The translations under genes and the position numbers were made by a program. Source: Chryseobacterium sp. ISL-6 (lineage in GTDB: Bacteria > Bacteroidota > Bacteroidia > Flavobacteriales > Weeksellaceae). From it: a DNA stretch of 63,300 nucleotides. Location: assembly GCF_018613715.1 (NCBI RefSeq), contig NZ_JAGGPT010000004.1, forward strand, positions 1 to 63,300. Reading direction: 5' to 3'. The notes under the pieces are model-generated. The model had not been told where the DNA came from. It searched no databases and saw only the letters and a program-made list of their open reading frames with translations. Below are positions 19,486-29,090 of the stretch, one piece after another (position 1 is the stretch's first letter; each line of letters opens with the position of its first letter).

Positions 19486-20118
19486 ATGGAAAAAAACATA
19501 TTAATAGCAGATGACCATTATGTAGTTAGAATGGCTACTTCTATCATTTTAGAAGAATATGATCCGACATTTCAGATCGATTATGCTGAAACATATCCTG
19601 AAGTTCTTGAAAAAATCACCGAAAAAGAATACGAGTTACTAATTTTAGACATAGAAATGCCCGGAAGTACATTCGAACATATGATCAAGGATATAAAAAA
19701 AATACGCAGTGAGATCAAAATATTAGTTTTCACCAGTCATAAGGAAAGCCAGGCGGTTTCTTATCTTTCGGCAGGTGCTCAGGGTTATCTTAATAAATCA
19801 TGTGAAGAGGCAAAAATTGCAGAGGCCGTACATTCGATTTTTACAGCAGGATACTATTACCCTCAGGCATTACTGCATGAATTCCTGAACAATAATGAAG
19901 ATTCCGGAAACAAAATAATAAGACCCTTAGATCTACTTTCTGAAAGAGAGATAGAAATATATCAAAGCCTTGTTGAAGGAAATGGCATTCTGGAAATCTC
20001 CAATAGCCTTAATATTCACATGTCAACAGTGAGCACCCATAAGCTTAGAATTTTCAAGAAATTACAAGTTAATTCTATTGCTGAACTTGTTCACCTTCAC
20101 AATAAATATTATTCTTAA
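19486..20118 (+). CDS. NarL/LuxR-family response regulator
   Basis: A 210-residue protein. Receiver domain: acidic pair Asp9-Asp10, phosphoacceptor Asp55 in LLILDIEMPG, Thr83 in LVFTSH, Lys104 in GYLNKS. Linker, then a LuxR-type HTH (about 150-205): LSEREIEIYQSLVEGNG..EISNSLNIHMSTVSTHKLRIFKKL. It is cotranscribed with the kinase at 16501. LuxR-type regulators bind short palindromes as dimers, so the TAGTT-N4-AACTA promoters in this window are candidate targets, but that link is inference. Confidence 0.93.
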   Translation: MEKNILIADDHYVVRMATSIILEEYDPTFQIDYAETYPEVLEKITEKEYELLILDIEMPGSTFEHMIKDIKKIRSEIKILVFTSHKESQAVSYLSAGAQGYLNKSCEEAKIAEAVHSIFTAGYYYPQALLHEFLNNNEDSGNKIIRPLDLLSEREIEIYQSLVEGNGILEISNSLNIHMSTVSTHKLRIFKKLQVNSIAELVHLHNKYYS

Positions 20119-20132
20119 CACATTTACTGATA

Positions 20133-20156
20133 AAGCCGGCCTAGCAAGACCGGCTT
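20133..20156. terminator. Terminator between response regulator and glycosyltransferases
   Basis: AAGCCGG and CCGGCTT arms with a 10-nt loop in the convergent space between 20118 and 20230. It can serve both strands. Confidence 0.6.
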
Positions 20157-20229
20157 ATTCAAGAATTATCAGGATAAGGGGATTAGACAATTTATAACAT
20201 GAACATATGTCCGTAAAAACATATAATCT

Positions 20230-21102
20230 CTAGAAAATATTTTTCAACTCAATACATAGTAATTTGAATTTCACTTTTGCTCTGTAAAAAATCCCTATTT
20301 GATAATTAAGAAGAGAGTTAATCTCTTCAGCTTTTCCATATACATCAGGAACCTTTTTAAAATTTATACTTTTAATACCTCTTCGCTTCATAGCTTCATA
20401 AATAACCATTGAAAATGATTCTTTCGCATTTTGCTTTGCACTTTGTTGGGATATCCCTCCGGAATGACGTCTATATTTATATAAAATAGCATTAATAAAT
20501 TTAACCTTTCCTAATTCTAAGATTTTCAGATATAGATCTTGGTCTACAGCACTTTTCAAAGCACTATTAATTCCAGATGTCTTTTTGTAAGCATCCATTT
20601 TAAATGTGAAAAAATGAGCAATTTGCACAGGACAATTAAAAAAATATTTATTGTTAAATATTTTTTTTGTTGGACCAAATACTTCCTCTTCGACTAGTTT
20701 CTCATCACATAACATCATTTTAGAATAGGTAGCTACAATATCTTTGTTCCGAACATACTCCATAAATGATGCTTCTAGAGCTGTTGGATAAAGTGTATCA
20801 TCAGGATCTAGAAAAGCAAGAATTTCTCCAGTTGCATACTCTACACATTTTCGTTTTGTAAATCCACAACCTTCATTCTTAATATTTTCATACAAAACAA
20901 ACCTTTCATCATATTTAATAGCATCCCTAATTATTTGCAGTGAATTATCAGTAGATGCATCGTCAACAATGATTGCTTCCCAGTTTCTGTAAGTTTGTCC
21001 TCTTAATGAAGTATAACATTCTTTAAAAAATTCACCATTATTATATTGCGCAATAAGAATAGAAATTTTTGGCATTTCTGAAAAATCATTTTTCGATATC
21101 AT
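20230..21102 (-). CDS. Family 2 glycosyltransferase
   Basis: A 290-residue GT-A fold protein: ISILIAQYNNGEFFKECY at the N-terminus, IIVDDASTDNSLQI for nucleotide-sugar binding, and a DxD-type metal motif in ILAFLDPDDTLYP. It transfers a sugar from an activated donor, probably to a surface polysaccharide or protein glycan at the cytoplasmic face. First of three same-strand glycosyltransferase genes here, but more distant from the other two. A TAACTAT/ATAGTTA inverted repeat lies at 21191-21211 upstream. Confidence 0.88.
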   Translation of the reverse strand: MISKNDFSEMPKISILIAQYNNGEFFKECYTSLRGQTYRNWEAIIVDDASTDNSLQIIRDAIKYDERFVLYENIKNEGCGFTKRKCVEYATGEILAFLDPDDTLYPTALEASFMEYVRNKDIVATYSKMMLCDEKLVEEEVFGPTKKIFNNKYFFNCPVQIAHFFTFKMDAYKKTSGINSALKSAVDQDLYLKILELGKVKFINAILYKYRRHSGGISQQSAKQNAKESFSMVIYEAMKRRGIKSINFKKVPDVYGKAEEINSLLNYQIGIFYRAKVKFKLLCIELKNIF

Positions 21103-21190
21103 TATTATTATTTTAAAAATATTTAGTTGAAGTAGATCACCATTAAAAATATTTAATAGACACTATGCTGACAATTATGTTAAATCTACT

Positions 21191-21211
21191 TAACTATAAA
21201 ATAGATAGTTA
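21191..21211. repeat. 7-bp inverted repeat upstream of glycosyltransferase
   Basis: TAACTAT, 7 nt, ATAGTTA, about 90 bp ahead of the gene starting at 21102. The half-sites resemble those of the composite promoter palindrome in opposite order, but no -7 box lies at the characteristic distance. Confidence 0.3.
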
Positions 21212-21306
21212 CTACACTACTTGTGACTGTTCGTGCATCATCACGGTATGGTATTTATTGTAAACAAAATATTTGTAATATTTTTCTGAACTTTAAAACA
21301 AGTAAA

Positions 21307-22239
21307 TCAAAGTGAATCTATAAAATTAACATTATAAACATCTGAATGGATGCATGGATAATCAACCATTATATATTTAATAACCATAGCCCATTTTTTG
21401 AAAAACGAAGCGTTAGCAATTCTAAAACTATTGTACATTCTTCTTGTATGCATTTTTATTTCCGTAGAAATTGAATCTTCATGATCTGTCCAATCATGAA
21501 GTTCTTTCCATAATATTAGTTTTGAAATTAGACCTATTTTTTCAGGAGCAATCCCGTAAATCCTGCTATTTTCAGAGATTCCCCTCATTGCTACCGGTTT
21601 GTTTAATATACCGGAATATAAGTTTAAATAGTAAGAAAGACGAAGTAAAAATTCAGTGTCTCCATGAAATTGAATAGGTTTAAAAAAAACCGACATTTTT
21701 TTTAATAAGCGATCTTTTCGTACAGTTACTGCATTAATACTAAAGTCACCAAAAAGACTTCCAAGTTTCATTAATCCAGGAAAAACTAATTCAGGAGGGC
21801 ATTTTTGGTGGATAGTAGTAAGGTGATCCTCATAAATGGAATAATATAATCCCCGTGCTTTTTCTGAATAATAATGAACGCCTAAAGCTCCATAAACACC
21901 ATCTACTTCAGGGTTATGGAACAGTTTTTTTTCCGCATCAAAACGATTTGAAAGGTAGTGATCACCTGCATTGAGAAAAGCTATAAAATCTCCTGATGCT
22001 TTTTCGATTCCTAGATTCATACTTGATCCGGCACCCTGATTCTTCTCATCAAAATAGTGAAAAAGTTTAACTTTCTCATATTTATCTGTAAGTTCCTGAC
22101 ATATTTTTAATGAATTATCGTAAGACTCCTCTTCAATGAGTATCACTTCATGAACCTCTTCTAATTGTACAGCAGACTCTACAGCATTTGAAATGCTTTT
22201 TTCAGCATTACGAACAGGAATAATAACAGATATTTTCAT
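21307..22239 (-). CDS. Family 2 glycosyltransferase paralogue with altered DxD motif
   Basis: A 310-residue protein that aligns along its whole length with the gene at 22379 (ISVIIPVRNAEKSI, EVILIEEESYDNSLKICQEL, GAGSSMNLGIEKASGDFIAFL). Where the paralogue has FLDADDYFL this protein has FLNAGDHYL, so two acidic residues of the metal-binding motif are lost. The IEDKSPDN segment is also changed to IEEESYDN. It may be inactive, altered in donor, or regulatory. Tandem duplication is the likely origin. Confidence 0.85.
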   Translation of the reverse strand: MKISVIIPVRNAEKSISNAVESAVQLEEVHEVILIEEESYDNSLKICQELTDKYEKVKLFHYFDEKNQGAGSSMNLGIEKASGDFIAFLNAGDHYLSNRFDAEKKLFHNPEVDGVYGALGVHYYSEKARGLYYSIYEDHLTTIHQKCPPELVFPGLMKLGSLFGDFSINAVTVRKDRLLKKMSVFFKPIQFHGDTEFLLRLSYYLNLYSGILNKPVAMRGISENSRIYGIAPEKIGLISKLILWKELHDWTDHEDSISTEIKMHTRRMYNSFRIANASFFKKWAMVIKYIMVDYPCIHSDVYNVNFIDSL

Positions 22240-22378
22240 ATTTGATAACTTTTAAAATTCTTTTAATCTTATTTTCTGAAAAATTATCTCTTCCTTAAGC
22301 TCACGTGCTCACAAGAAATCTCATGTTAACTTTATGATTACAAATACAGCTATGTAGATGTAAATACAATCAGAAATT

Positions 22379-23317
22379 TTAAAGCAAAGCTCTCCTGAAA
22401 TTGATATTATAAAGGCCAGAACATATATTTTTATAATCTGTAAAAAGATGCTTAATGATCATTTTCCATTTTTTGAGCTTTGGGGCTCTCGCAATTTCAT
22501 AACTATAATGCATTCTTCTGATATGGGTTTTAGCATCCTCACTCATACCATCTTCAGTTTGTGACCAGCGGTTAACTTCTTTCCAAAGTATTGCCCTTGA
22601 CACCGCAGGGTTTACTTTGCCGCTATCGACCTCCGTTATTCTGTTATTCTCATGTACACCTCTCATTGCAATAGCTTCGTCAATGATTCCTGGATAAAGA
22701 TCTAGGTAGTATGACAAGCGGAAGAAAAATTCACTATCTTCGTGGAGTTTTAAAGGCTTAAAAAAGATATCCATTTTTTTTATGAGAGGCTCCTTACGAA
22801 TTGTTAAACAATCAATACTGAACAATCCAAAAGATCCCAACATACGAATAAGCCCCGGAAAAACATCTTTTGGATCATGCCATTTATAAACGGTTGTGAG
22901 TCGATCTCCAAATAGATGATAATATTGTTGTTTTGCTTCTAAAGAATAATAATGCACACCCAGACCACCATAAACTGCCTCTACCTTCTTATCAATGAAA
23001 AGTTCCCTTTCAGCATCAAATCTATTGGGAAGAAAATAATCATCAGCATCCAGGAAGGCAACAAAATCTCCGGTTGATTTTTCTATTCCGAGATTCCGGC
23101 TTGCTCCTGCTCCATGATTTTTCTTATCAGGATGTTGATAAAGTTTTACCTTGTCATATTTCTTAACAATCTCCTGGCAAATCTGTAAAGCATTATCGGG
23201 GGATTTGTCTTCAATAAGAATAACTTCGTACACCTCTTCAAATAATAAAGCAGAACGTACGGCTTTTAAAACGTATTTTTCAGCATTATAAACGGGTATA
23301 ATCACGGAAATCTTCAT
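22379..23317 (-). CDS. Family 2 glycosyltransferase
   Basis: 312 residues from the chosen start MKISVIIPVYN, picked because the paralogue at 21307 begins identically; an in-frame ATG 9 bp upstream is also possible. Typical GT2 features: VIIPVYNAEKYV, ILIEDKSPDNALQI, GASRNLGIEKSTGDF and intact FLDADDYFLPNRF (DxD). The C-terminal half conserves RGVHENNRI and RRMHYSYEIARAPKLKKW with its neighbour. Probable surface glycan synthesis. Confidence 0.9.
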   Translation of the reverse strand: MKISVIIPVYNAEKYVLKAVRSALLFEEVYEVILIEDKSPDNALQICQEIVKKYDKVKLYQHPDKKNHGAGASRNLGIEKSTGDFVAFLDADDYFLPNRFDAERELFIDKKVEAVYGGLGVHYYSLEAKQQYYHLFGDRLTTVYKWHDPKDVFPGLIRMLGSFGLFSIDCLTIRKEPLIKKMDIFFKPLKLHEDSEFFFRLSYYLDLYPGIIDEAIAMRGVHENNRITEVDSGKVNPAVSRAILWKEVNRWSQTEDGMSEDAKTHIRRMHYSYEIARAPKLKKWKMIIKHLFTDYKNICSGLYNINFRRALL

Positions 23318-23453
23318 ATTACTCATTCTTTCAATTTTTAAATTATTTTATCCTTATGTGTAATCATTTAAATACTTATTAAATGTCATGAACTTTTGTA
23401 TTCTCCGGTCTTAAAAAAGTCTATAATCCTTCTTGATTCTCTCTAAGAACTTG

Positions 23454-24305
23454 TTACTGCTTTATCACTTCATAATCAAAAACCAGTACTCCTCCCGAGG
23501 GATCAAGGTAAGGACCAACAAAATTTTTAAAATCATCGTGAATCGGATCAAAGGTTCCAGGTTCAGTTTGGAAAGGTTTTCCTACATAATAATCACGATC
23601 AGCTAATGATGAAAAGCCTACCCGAAAGGCTACATCAAAACCTTGATTTTTCTTTGTCTTACCATTCTCATACCCATACTCTATAAAAGGAATATAAGCA
23701 GTACCTTTTTTCAATGAATTCTTCAAAGCCAAAAAACGGTCAATCACCATTTGCTTCTCACTAAATGTTATGTTATTTCTGAATTTAAATAACACCCAGT
23801 GGTCTAATTTATTTCCAATAGAAGGAAGATGCTCTCCTTTTCCGTTGCTGGTATAATCAAAAATCAGCATCCCATTATCCGGTTCAAGATAAGGAGTGAT
23901 GAAGCTTTTTAAATCATCATACATTTGATCGAAATTCCCAGGTTCAGTCTGAAAAGGTTTTCCTTCAAAATAGTCCCTATCTTCTATAGACCTAAAGTGG
24001 ACCCTAAAGCCAATCTCAAATCCGGCATCCAGACCTTCCTTGCTGTTTTGAAAACCATATTCTACTTTTAAATAATGTTTAGCGTTTTTCAAAGAATGAT
24101 TTAAAGCCATAAACCTATTGATTATCTCTTGTCTTTTTTCTTTAGTAACACCTTTACGAAGTTTAACCAATACCAGATGTTCTACGCCTCCTTGTAAAAC
24201 ATCATCAGAATACTGATCACATGAAAGAACACATAATATCAAAACCGCCAGAATTCCAGTATAGCGTAAACATAAATCAAACTTCTTCCTATTTAATTTT
24301 ATCAT
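23454..24305 (-). CDS. Lipoprotein with two tandem Dabb-like domains
   Basis: A 283-residue protein with a lipobox (ILCVLSC, Cys 29). It then carries two copies of a roughly 110-residue module: EHLVLVKLRKGVTKEKRQEI..GFEIGFRVHFRSIEDRDYFEGKPFQTEPGNFD and DHWVLFKFRNNITFSEKQMV..GFDVAFRVGFSSLADRDYYVGKPFQTEPGTFD. Opening H-x-V-L-x-K-x-(K/R) and the later F-x-S/D-R-D-Y fit the stress-responsive A/B-barrel (Dabb) fold. Two barrels in one chain would mimic the usual dimer. Cell-envelope location is unusual for the family. Function unknown. Confidence 0.8.
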   Translation of the reverse strand: MIKLNRKKFDLCLRYTGILAVLILCVLSCDQYSDDVLQGGVEHLVLVKLRKGVTKEKRQEIINRFMALNHSLKNAKHYLKVEYGFQNSKEGLDAGFEIGFRVHFRSIEDRDYFEGKPFQTEPGNFDQMYDDLKSFITPYLEPDNGMLIFDYTSNGKGEHLPSIGNKLDHWVLFKFRNNITFSEKQMVIDRFLALKNSLKKGTAYIPFIEYGYENGKTKKNQGFDVAFRVGFSSLADRDYYVGKPFQTEPGTFDPIHDDFKNFVGPYLDPSGGVLVFDYEVIKQ

Positions 24306-24441
24306 TAATTAAAATTCATTTTTAAACATTCATAAACTACTTTTGTAACTAGCAGCTCACTCTACAATTTCTTTTTTATCTCCATTTGTTTTCAGTATTT
24401 GATACATACCTAGCAACCTTTCAACATCATTCCAAGTATTA

Positions 24442-25041
24442 CTACAGTTGATTAAGGGTTAAGCAGATGCCTCTGTTAAGGTCTTTTATCTGCTCATATT
24501 GAGAACCGCAAATAGTTCCTGTAATGGTGTATTTACCTTTTTGAAGAACAATAAAATTTTCTCCTTTTGCAGGAACAGCCAAATTATAATTTTGCTTATT
24601 CATAATATGTAAAATCATATTGCACCCGCTTTGATTTTTCACCAACAACACACTATTAGGCGAATGCTTAGTATCATTAAATATTTCGTTAAGGAGGTCA
24701 GTTGTTTTTTTTCTGTGTGTTTCATCATCTTCCTGTAAGAGTTTATTAAATTCTTCACGATCAATTTCTGAAACGAGAGTCTGCTCCATTGTCACAGGTC
24801 TTGATTGCATAGGTTTTGCATCCGCCGCCCCTTTAACCCATTCCTTATTTTTCAACTCTATAATCCTTTTTTTTAACACAATAACTTTTGGGTCATCTTC
24901 CCGGGCATTATCAAGATAATTTTGAACCTCCCGTACATCAGTACTCTTAAGTATATTGTGTATGTTTTTTTCTTCACAGCAACCAATGCATACAAAAGCA
25001 AAGAGGACTAGAAATATCGTTCTCCATTTTTTTTTAATCAT
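24442..25041 (-). CDS. Lipoprotein of unknown function (DUF6759-like)
   Basis: A 199-residue protein with a lipobox (FVCIGC, Cys near residue 21) and a charged helical middle. The C-terminal domain (SVLLVKNQSGCNMILHIMN, GKYTITGTICGSQYEQIKDL) matches my memory of a Chryseobacterium-specific family annotated DUF6759; that label needs checking. Probably periplasmic and anchored. Confidence 0.65.
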   Translation of the reverse strand: MIKKKWRTIFLVLFAFVCIGCCEEKNIHNILKSTDVREVQNYLDNAREDDPKVIVLKKRIIELKNKEWVKGAADAKPMQSRPVTMEQTLVSEIDREEFNKLLQEDDETHRKKTTDLLNEIFNDTKHSPNSVLLVKNQSGCNMILHIMNKQNYNLAVPAKGENFIVLQKGKYTITGTICGSQYEQIKDLNRGICLTLNQL

Positions 25042-25132
25042 TTTTTGTTTAGTTTAAATATTTACATCTTCATTTAGTCATTATTACTGCCTTATAAAGA
25101 ATATTTTATATCAATTTTCTAATATTAATTAT

Positions 25133-25576
25133 TTACTTGTTAGGAGTGTTATTAATTTCATTTTTACCATATTTTTTACACCATTTATTAATTGTAGTTT
25201 TGGGAATATTATATTCCCTGGTGATATCCGCTTCGCTTTTTTGTCTTGTATGTACGAGCTCCACAATAAAATCTATAATTTCTTTTGTATACAGGTTCTT
25301 TCTGAATGTGGGTAATACATGACTTTTACCAACACCATCCAATGAACCTCTTGCGGGTGCGTACAAAATAAGATGTTGCGAATACAAACGGAAAAAATCA
25401 TACTCTAGAAGTTTACTCCACATCAGCATGTACATTGAATCCATATCTTTTTTTTTATACATATCGTCAATTTCTTCAGAGGATAATGAAAAAAAGGCAC
25501 AAATCCTTGATTCATCAATATTAAGCTCCTCAACTCTTTTCTTTATTAACTCACCTACATGTATTTCTTTAAACAT
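25133..25576 (-). CDS. Small HTH protein, transposase-like
   Basis: A 147-residue protein. The N-terminal half resembles an XRE-type helix-turn-helix (VGELIKKRVEELNIDESRICAFF). The C-terminal end is a Tn3/IS3-type HTH (SEADITREYNIPKTTINKWCKKYG). Such proteins are often labelled transposase in flavobacteria but lack any catalytic domain. It lies next to another small HTH gene (25636). More likely a regulator or a domesticated fragment than an active transposase. Confidence 0.65.
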   Translation of the reverse strand: MFKEIHVGELIKKRVEELNIDESRICAFFSLSSEEIDDMYKKKDMDSMYMLMWSKLLEYDFFRLYSQHLILYAPARGSLDGVGKSHVLPTFRKNLYTKEIIDFIVELVHTRQKSEADITREYNIPKTTINKWCKKYGKNEINNTPNK

Positions 25577-25635
25577 AAAACATCATTTTATTGATAGTAT
25601 TAAATCTCAAATGTTAGTGCATTAGCAATGGCACT

Positions 25636-25986
25636 TTATTTATTGAACATTTTTTTCCATTTTGCTATTGTATTTCTGCTCGTGCCAAAACGAATAGCCA
25701 ATTGTACATTGGTGCAATGACTTTCTTTCTGAAAATGAAGGATCTTTGAAATTGTCCAAACATCATAAGACTTATGTTTTCCATTAAAAAGAGCAGTCTC
25801 TTTATCTACCTTCCCAGTTACTATTTCGCTAAGCTGCATGACATCATAAGCCAATAAACTCTCTTTCTCTAAAAAAGACTTACATCGGTCAATCAAATCA
25901 GGATATTTCAAGGTAATAAGATCTGTATATATCTTTTTATAGTCAGGTTGATTGATGGTCTGTCGTGTTATTATTCTATCTTTCAT
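25636..25986 (-). CDS. Small HTH protein, transposase-like
   Basis: 116 residues; the C-terminal 45 form a helix-turn-helix (ILHFQKESHCTNVQLAIRFGTSRNTIAKWKKMF) like those of IS3 OrfA. The N-terminal part (YKKIYTDLITLKYPDLIDRC) is helical and is not transposase-like. The start lies 9 bp after the stop of the TlpA gene, so the three genes 25133-27407 probably form an operon. Confidence 0.65.
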   Translation of the reverse strand: MKDRIITRQTINQPDYKKIYTDLITLKYPDLIDRCKSFLEKESLLAYDVMQLSEIVTGKVDKETALFNGKHKSYDVWTISKILHFQKESHCTNVQLAIRFGTSRNTIAKWKKMFNK

Positions 25987-25994
25987 AAGTATGT

Positions 25995-27407
25995 TTATTT
26001 TTCAGGTACATAGGGTCTGGGAGGCTTACGGATCTTTCTCCAGAGTTCTTTCGAAGGACCTAAAAGGTCATTCAGGATTGGAGACGTAGCACTTCCGCGG
26101 GTTAAAATATTTCCTTTCTCATCAATAGTAAATAAAGTAGGAGTGGCCTGTACTCCATAATTCATAAAATTAGATACTTTCATTCCTTGCAGATCACAAG
26201 ATATTATACCTTTCCATTGCAGTTTCGTGGACGTTTCTTCGAATATCTTTTTGTCTGTATCAGCAGATACTGCTATTAACCTAATATTATTTTTAATCAA
26301 CTCATCCTGTTTAGCAATAATATCTTTCATTATCATATCACAATGTCCGCATCCTGATTGATAGAATACCAGGAGAGTTTTTTGATTTCCATCACTGAGG
26401 TCCACTTTCCCGGATGATGCTGGTGAATTCTTATTTGGGGTTATGATCAGATCTGGTGCTTTACTTCCAATAATTGCTTTTTGATATACAGAGAGAACAC
26501 CATCATAGGAAGTTATTTTTCCTGAGCTGCGGATAATGGGAGCCAGCTGCGTCATAACATCATCACGGCCAGCTTTGGTCAGGTAATAGGTAACACGTTC
26601 TGCAAAAGAAGTATAAAGCATCTTATCTGAAATTCTTGCCCCAATATTTTTAAAATCTTTAGCAAAACTAATCCCACCATCGGCCTTATCCTCAAGTTCC
26701 GTAAACATACCGATCACTCCATCCCAATTCCCGGAAGTATAAAGAGCATCCCAGCGGATATCTTCTGTTATTGTCCTTATGAGTTCTTTTTTGTTTTCGT
26801 CTTCTGTATCCTTAAGGGCAGAGCCCATGCCATTTGTGATATTTACTAATGGGATATAGCTGGAAGGATAATCTTGCTTTTTTTGTAATTGCTTCTGAAA
26901 CTGAGCATACTGATCTTTCTGCTTGTTAAGTTCACCCTGATAGAGCGCAAAATTTTTATCCTCTTTTGTGTATGAATTTGTTACCATTTTCATCGCCATA
27001 TATTTGTCAATAATAGATTTCTGATCTCTGTAGAGTGAGTCTAAAAGGTCATTCTCATTATTATTCTTGTAGATAATATTCTTATTATCCGGAACAGCTG
27101 ATATACATTCTATGGAAAAGTCATGACCGGGAATAATCATATCTAGCCCACCACCTTCCTGTGTACCTGTAATGAGCCATCGGGACATTCCTTTATAAGG
27201 GGAAATTTCTTTTGGAATTTCTAATACAAATTTTCCATCTGAGGGTATGGTTCCTTTCTGAACCTTAGTATCGTGCCCTTGAAAAAGGATAAAGTCATAG
27301 GTTTTTCCAGCAAACTTAGGAAAATACATACTCACCGATTGGCTATGGCTTCTGATTACCACTGATAAAAACAGGAATATCAAAAAGATTTGTTTTGTAT
27401 AAATCAT
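25995..27407 (-). CDS. TlpA-family thiol-disulfide protein
   Basis: A 470-residue protein with a signal peptide (FLFLSVVIRSHSQS). An N-terminal DUF4369-like beta domain (about 25-130) and a helical linker follow. The C-terminal thioredoxin domain has active site YQSGCGHCDMI and cis-Pro segment GVQATPTLFTID. CGHC is the DsbA/PDI-like spacer pair rather than TlpA's usual CxPC. It probably acts in periplasmic thiol exchange. A truncated duplicate of its first 75 codons lies at 29091-29320. Confidence 0.87.
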   Translation of the reverse strand: MIYTKQIFLIFLFLSVVIRSHSQSVSMYFPKFAGKTYDFILFQGHDTKVQKGTIPSDGKFVLEIPKEISPYKGMSRWLITGTQEGGGLDMIIPGHDFSIECISAVPDNKNIIYKNNNENDLLDSLYRDQKSIIDKYMAMKMVTNSYTKEDKNFALYQGELNKQKDQYAQFQKQLQKKQDYPSSYIPLVNITNGMGSALKDTEDENKKELIRTITEDIRWDALYTSGNWDGVIGMFTELEDKADGGISFAKDFKNIGARISDKMLYTSFAERVTYYLTKAGRDDVMTQLAPIIRSSGKITSYDGVLSVYQKAIIGSKAPDLIITPNKNSPASSGKVDLSDGNQKTLLVFYQSGCGHCDMIMKDIIAKQDELIKNNIRLIAVSADTDKKIFEETSTKLQWKGIISCDLQGMKVSNFMNYGVQATPTLFTIDEKGNILTRGSATSPILNDLLGPSKELWRKIRKPPRPYVPEK

Positions 27408-27511
27408 AAATAATCTTTAAATATTGGAATTAATTCTTAAAGTATCAGCGCTACTATTTTCTATTCACTGAACTCTTACAACCACCAGTAATTTTCAAAA
27501 CTGATTTAAAA

Positions 27512-27536
27512 GTGCGGCAAAAGCTTTTTGCCGCAC
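27512..27536 (-). terminator. GTGCGGCAAA hairpin, copy 1
   Basis: GTGCGGCAAAA and TTTTGCCGCAC arms (11 bp perfect), 80 bp past the end of FISUMP copy 2. The same hairpin follows FISUMP copy 3 (29431) and recurs at 28784, 31415 and 31806. Confidence 0.75.
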
Positions 27537-27615
27537 AGAGCCTACATCACTTTAAGTAATATGTATAGCAGTTATTTTATTTAATGTCTCATTTACGTAA
27601 AATTAATTACTAAAT

Positions 27616-28272
27616 TTATTGATTAATACAGCGCACTGGGAATCCGTACGTGCGGACGCTATAGTCTGCCGGAAGGACGCTAATATTACCGAATTCGAGG
27701 TTGTAAGCCCGTGTAGAGTTCTCCGTACTGCTCCAACAGTAGCCGTTGTTGGCGCGACTGACCAACGCTCCCGTAGAGTAGAGGCGGCTCCCTGCGGCAG
27801 GGATGGTTAAAGTGCTCCCATTACTATTAACAAATTTTCTGGCAGCATTAAAATTGGTAGAACTATCATTCCATGTACCTATAATAGTTGATGTACTTGC
27901 CGTATTAAAGCCTGCCCATTCATTCTGGGTCGGAACCCTAAAACCAGAAGGACAAGGATCATTAGCCGTCTTTACAGGCACTGCTACAGTACCACTGTTC
28001 CAGGCTCCATCTGCAGCAGAAGCAGTGCTCCATCCTGAAATAGCATTGGCATTGGTATAGGCCGTAGCCACGGGATTCAGTTTTCCCCATTGGTAATAAT
28101 TTCCCATAATTGCTTGATTAGGAACGTTAGGATCCTGTGACGTATCAGCGCCCAGATTATGCGTCATCATTTGACGGGTTTGTCCATTAATAACTACAGG
28201 AACCACATCAGGAAATGAACCACCGGGTTGCACAGTACGGGTAAATCCACAAGTCTCGCCTTTACTATACAA
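27616..28272 (-). pseudogene. FISUMP surface protein, copy 2, 5'-truncated
   Basis: 218 codons encode the FISUMP core without signal peptide or N-terminal motif: ETCGFTRTVQPGGSFPDVVPV, MGNYYQWGKLNPVATAY, NDPCPSGFRVPTQNEW, YCWSSTENSTRAYNLEF, FPVRCINQ. The only start is a TTG inside the -7 box of promoter copy D, so a deletion has fused the promoter directly to the middle of the gene. Homologous to residues about 190-410 of copy 3 (29530). Confidence 0.8.
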
Positions 28273-28347
28273 ATGTAAATATCAATTTTTTCTTACTTGC
28301 TTAAACCAAAGTCATTTTATCGCTAATTAACTGTAGTTTTTTAACTA
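28270..28347 (-). promoter_or_regulatory. Composite promoter motif, copy D
   Basis: Minus strand: perfect palindrome TAGTTAAAAAACTA (28334-28347), 12 nt, GATAAAATGACT, then the -7 box TACATTTG (28270-28277). Centre-to-box distance is 67 bp. It directly abuts the truncated FISUMP copy 2. Confidence 0.68.
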
Positions 28348-29090
28348 ATCAGAGTTGCTTGTGTTTTTTTACTTCAATATTAAAAATTAGCTCAGAAACG
28401 ATCTATCTTCCATTCTTTCTCATACTATAAACCTGTGATAATCAAAGTGATACCTCTAAAATAAATGTATATATAAACTTTTATGAACTACAATATTTCA
28501 TAGATAACTTAATGAAATTGTGATGCACCTTTTACGGATCATCATGCTACCAAATTTAGAAATTTACCTTACGAATGTCTCTGCTGCACATAACTTTTAA
28601 TATCCCATATCGTTGTTACAATTTTCATAAAACAAAAAAGTAATTACATTTTAAAGTGATTATTATTTTTGAAACAATGACTTTTATACTGTATTATATC
28701 TAAAATTATACTTAATGTTTCTGGTGTCATGACATATATATTTTATTTTACTATCACCCGTAAAATAAAATATAATTTAAAAAGTGCGGAAAAACACCAT
28801 TGTCGCATAAAGGACGGAAATAACCAAACTAAGGACAACAAATTATTTTTTAAATCTATCCATTTTCCATTATTAAGAATAAAAAAAGAATTATTATTAC
28901 ATATACTCAAATCAAAAATCCTTTGTTGTTCTTATTAACATGTGCAACTTATTGAAATTAAAAACAAGAAAACCCCATTTTCTATACTGTCTTCATAATA
29001 GTTATTTTTCAATTATTATCAGTTGTAAAGACGTTTAATTCATTCTTATTGTTACCGTTTACCAATTGACAAATCAGTACACATAATCAG
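28348..29090. repeat. Degenerate duplicate of the 31.1-31.45 kb segment
   Basis: Gene-free. Stretches such as CCATATCGTTGTTACAATTTTC (first 20 bases match CCGTATCGTTGTTATGATTT near 31233), TGTTTCTGGTGTCAT and the decayed hairpin at 28784-28807 (GTGCGG...GTCGCA) recur in the same order at 31190-31440. They are the remains of a duplicated unit. Confidence 0.55.
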
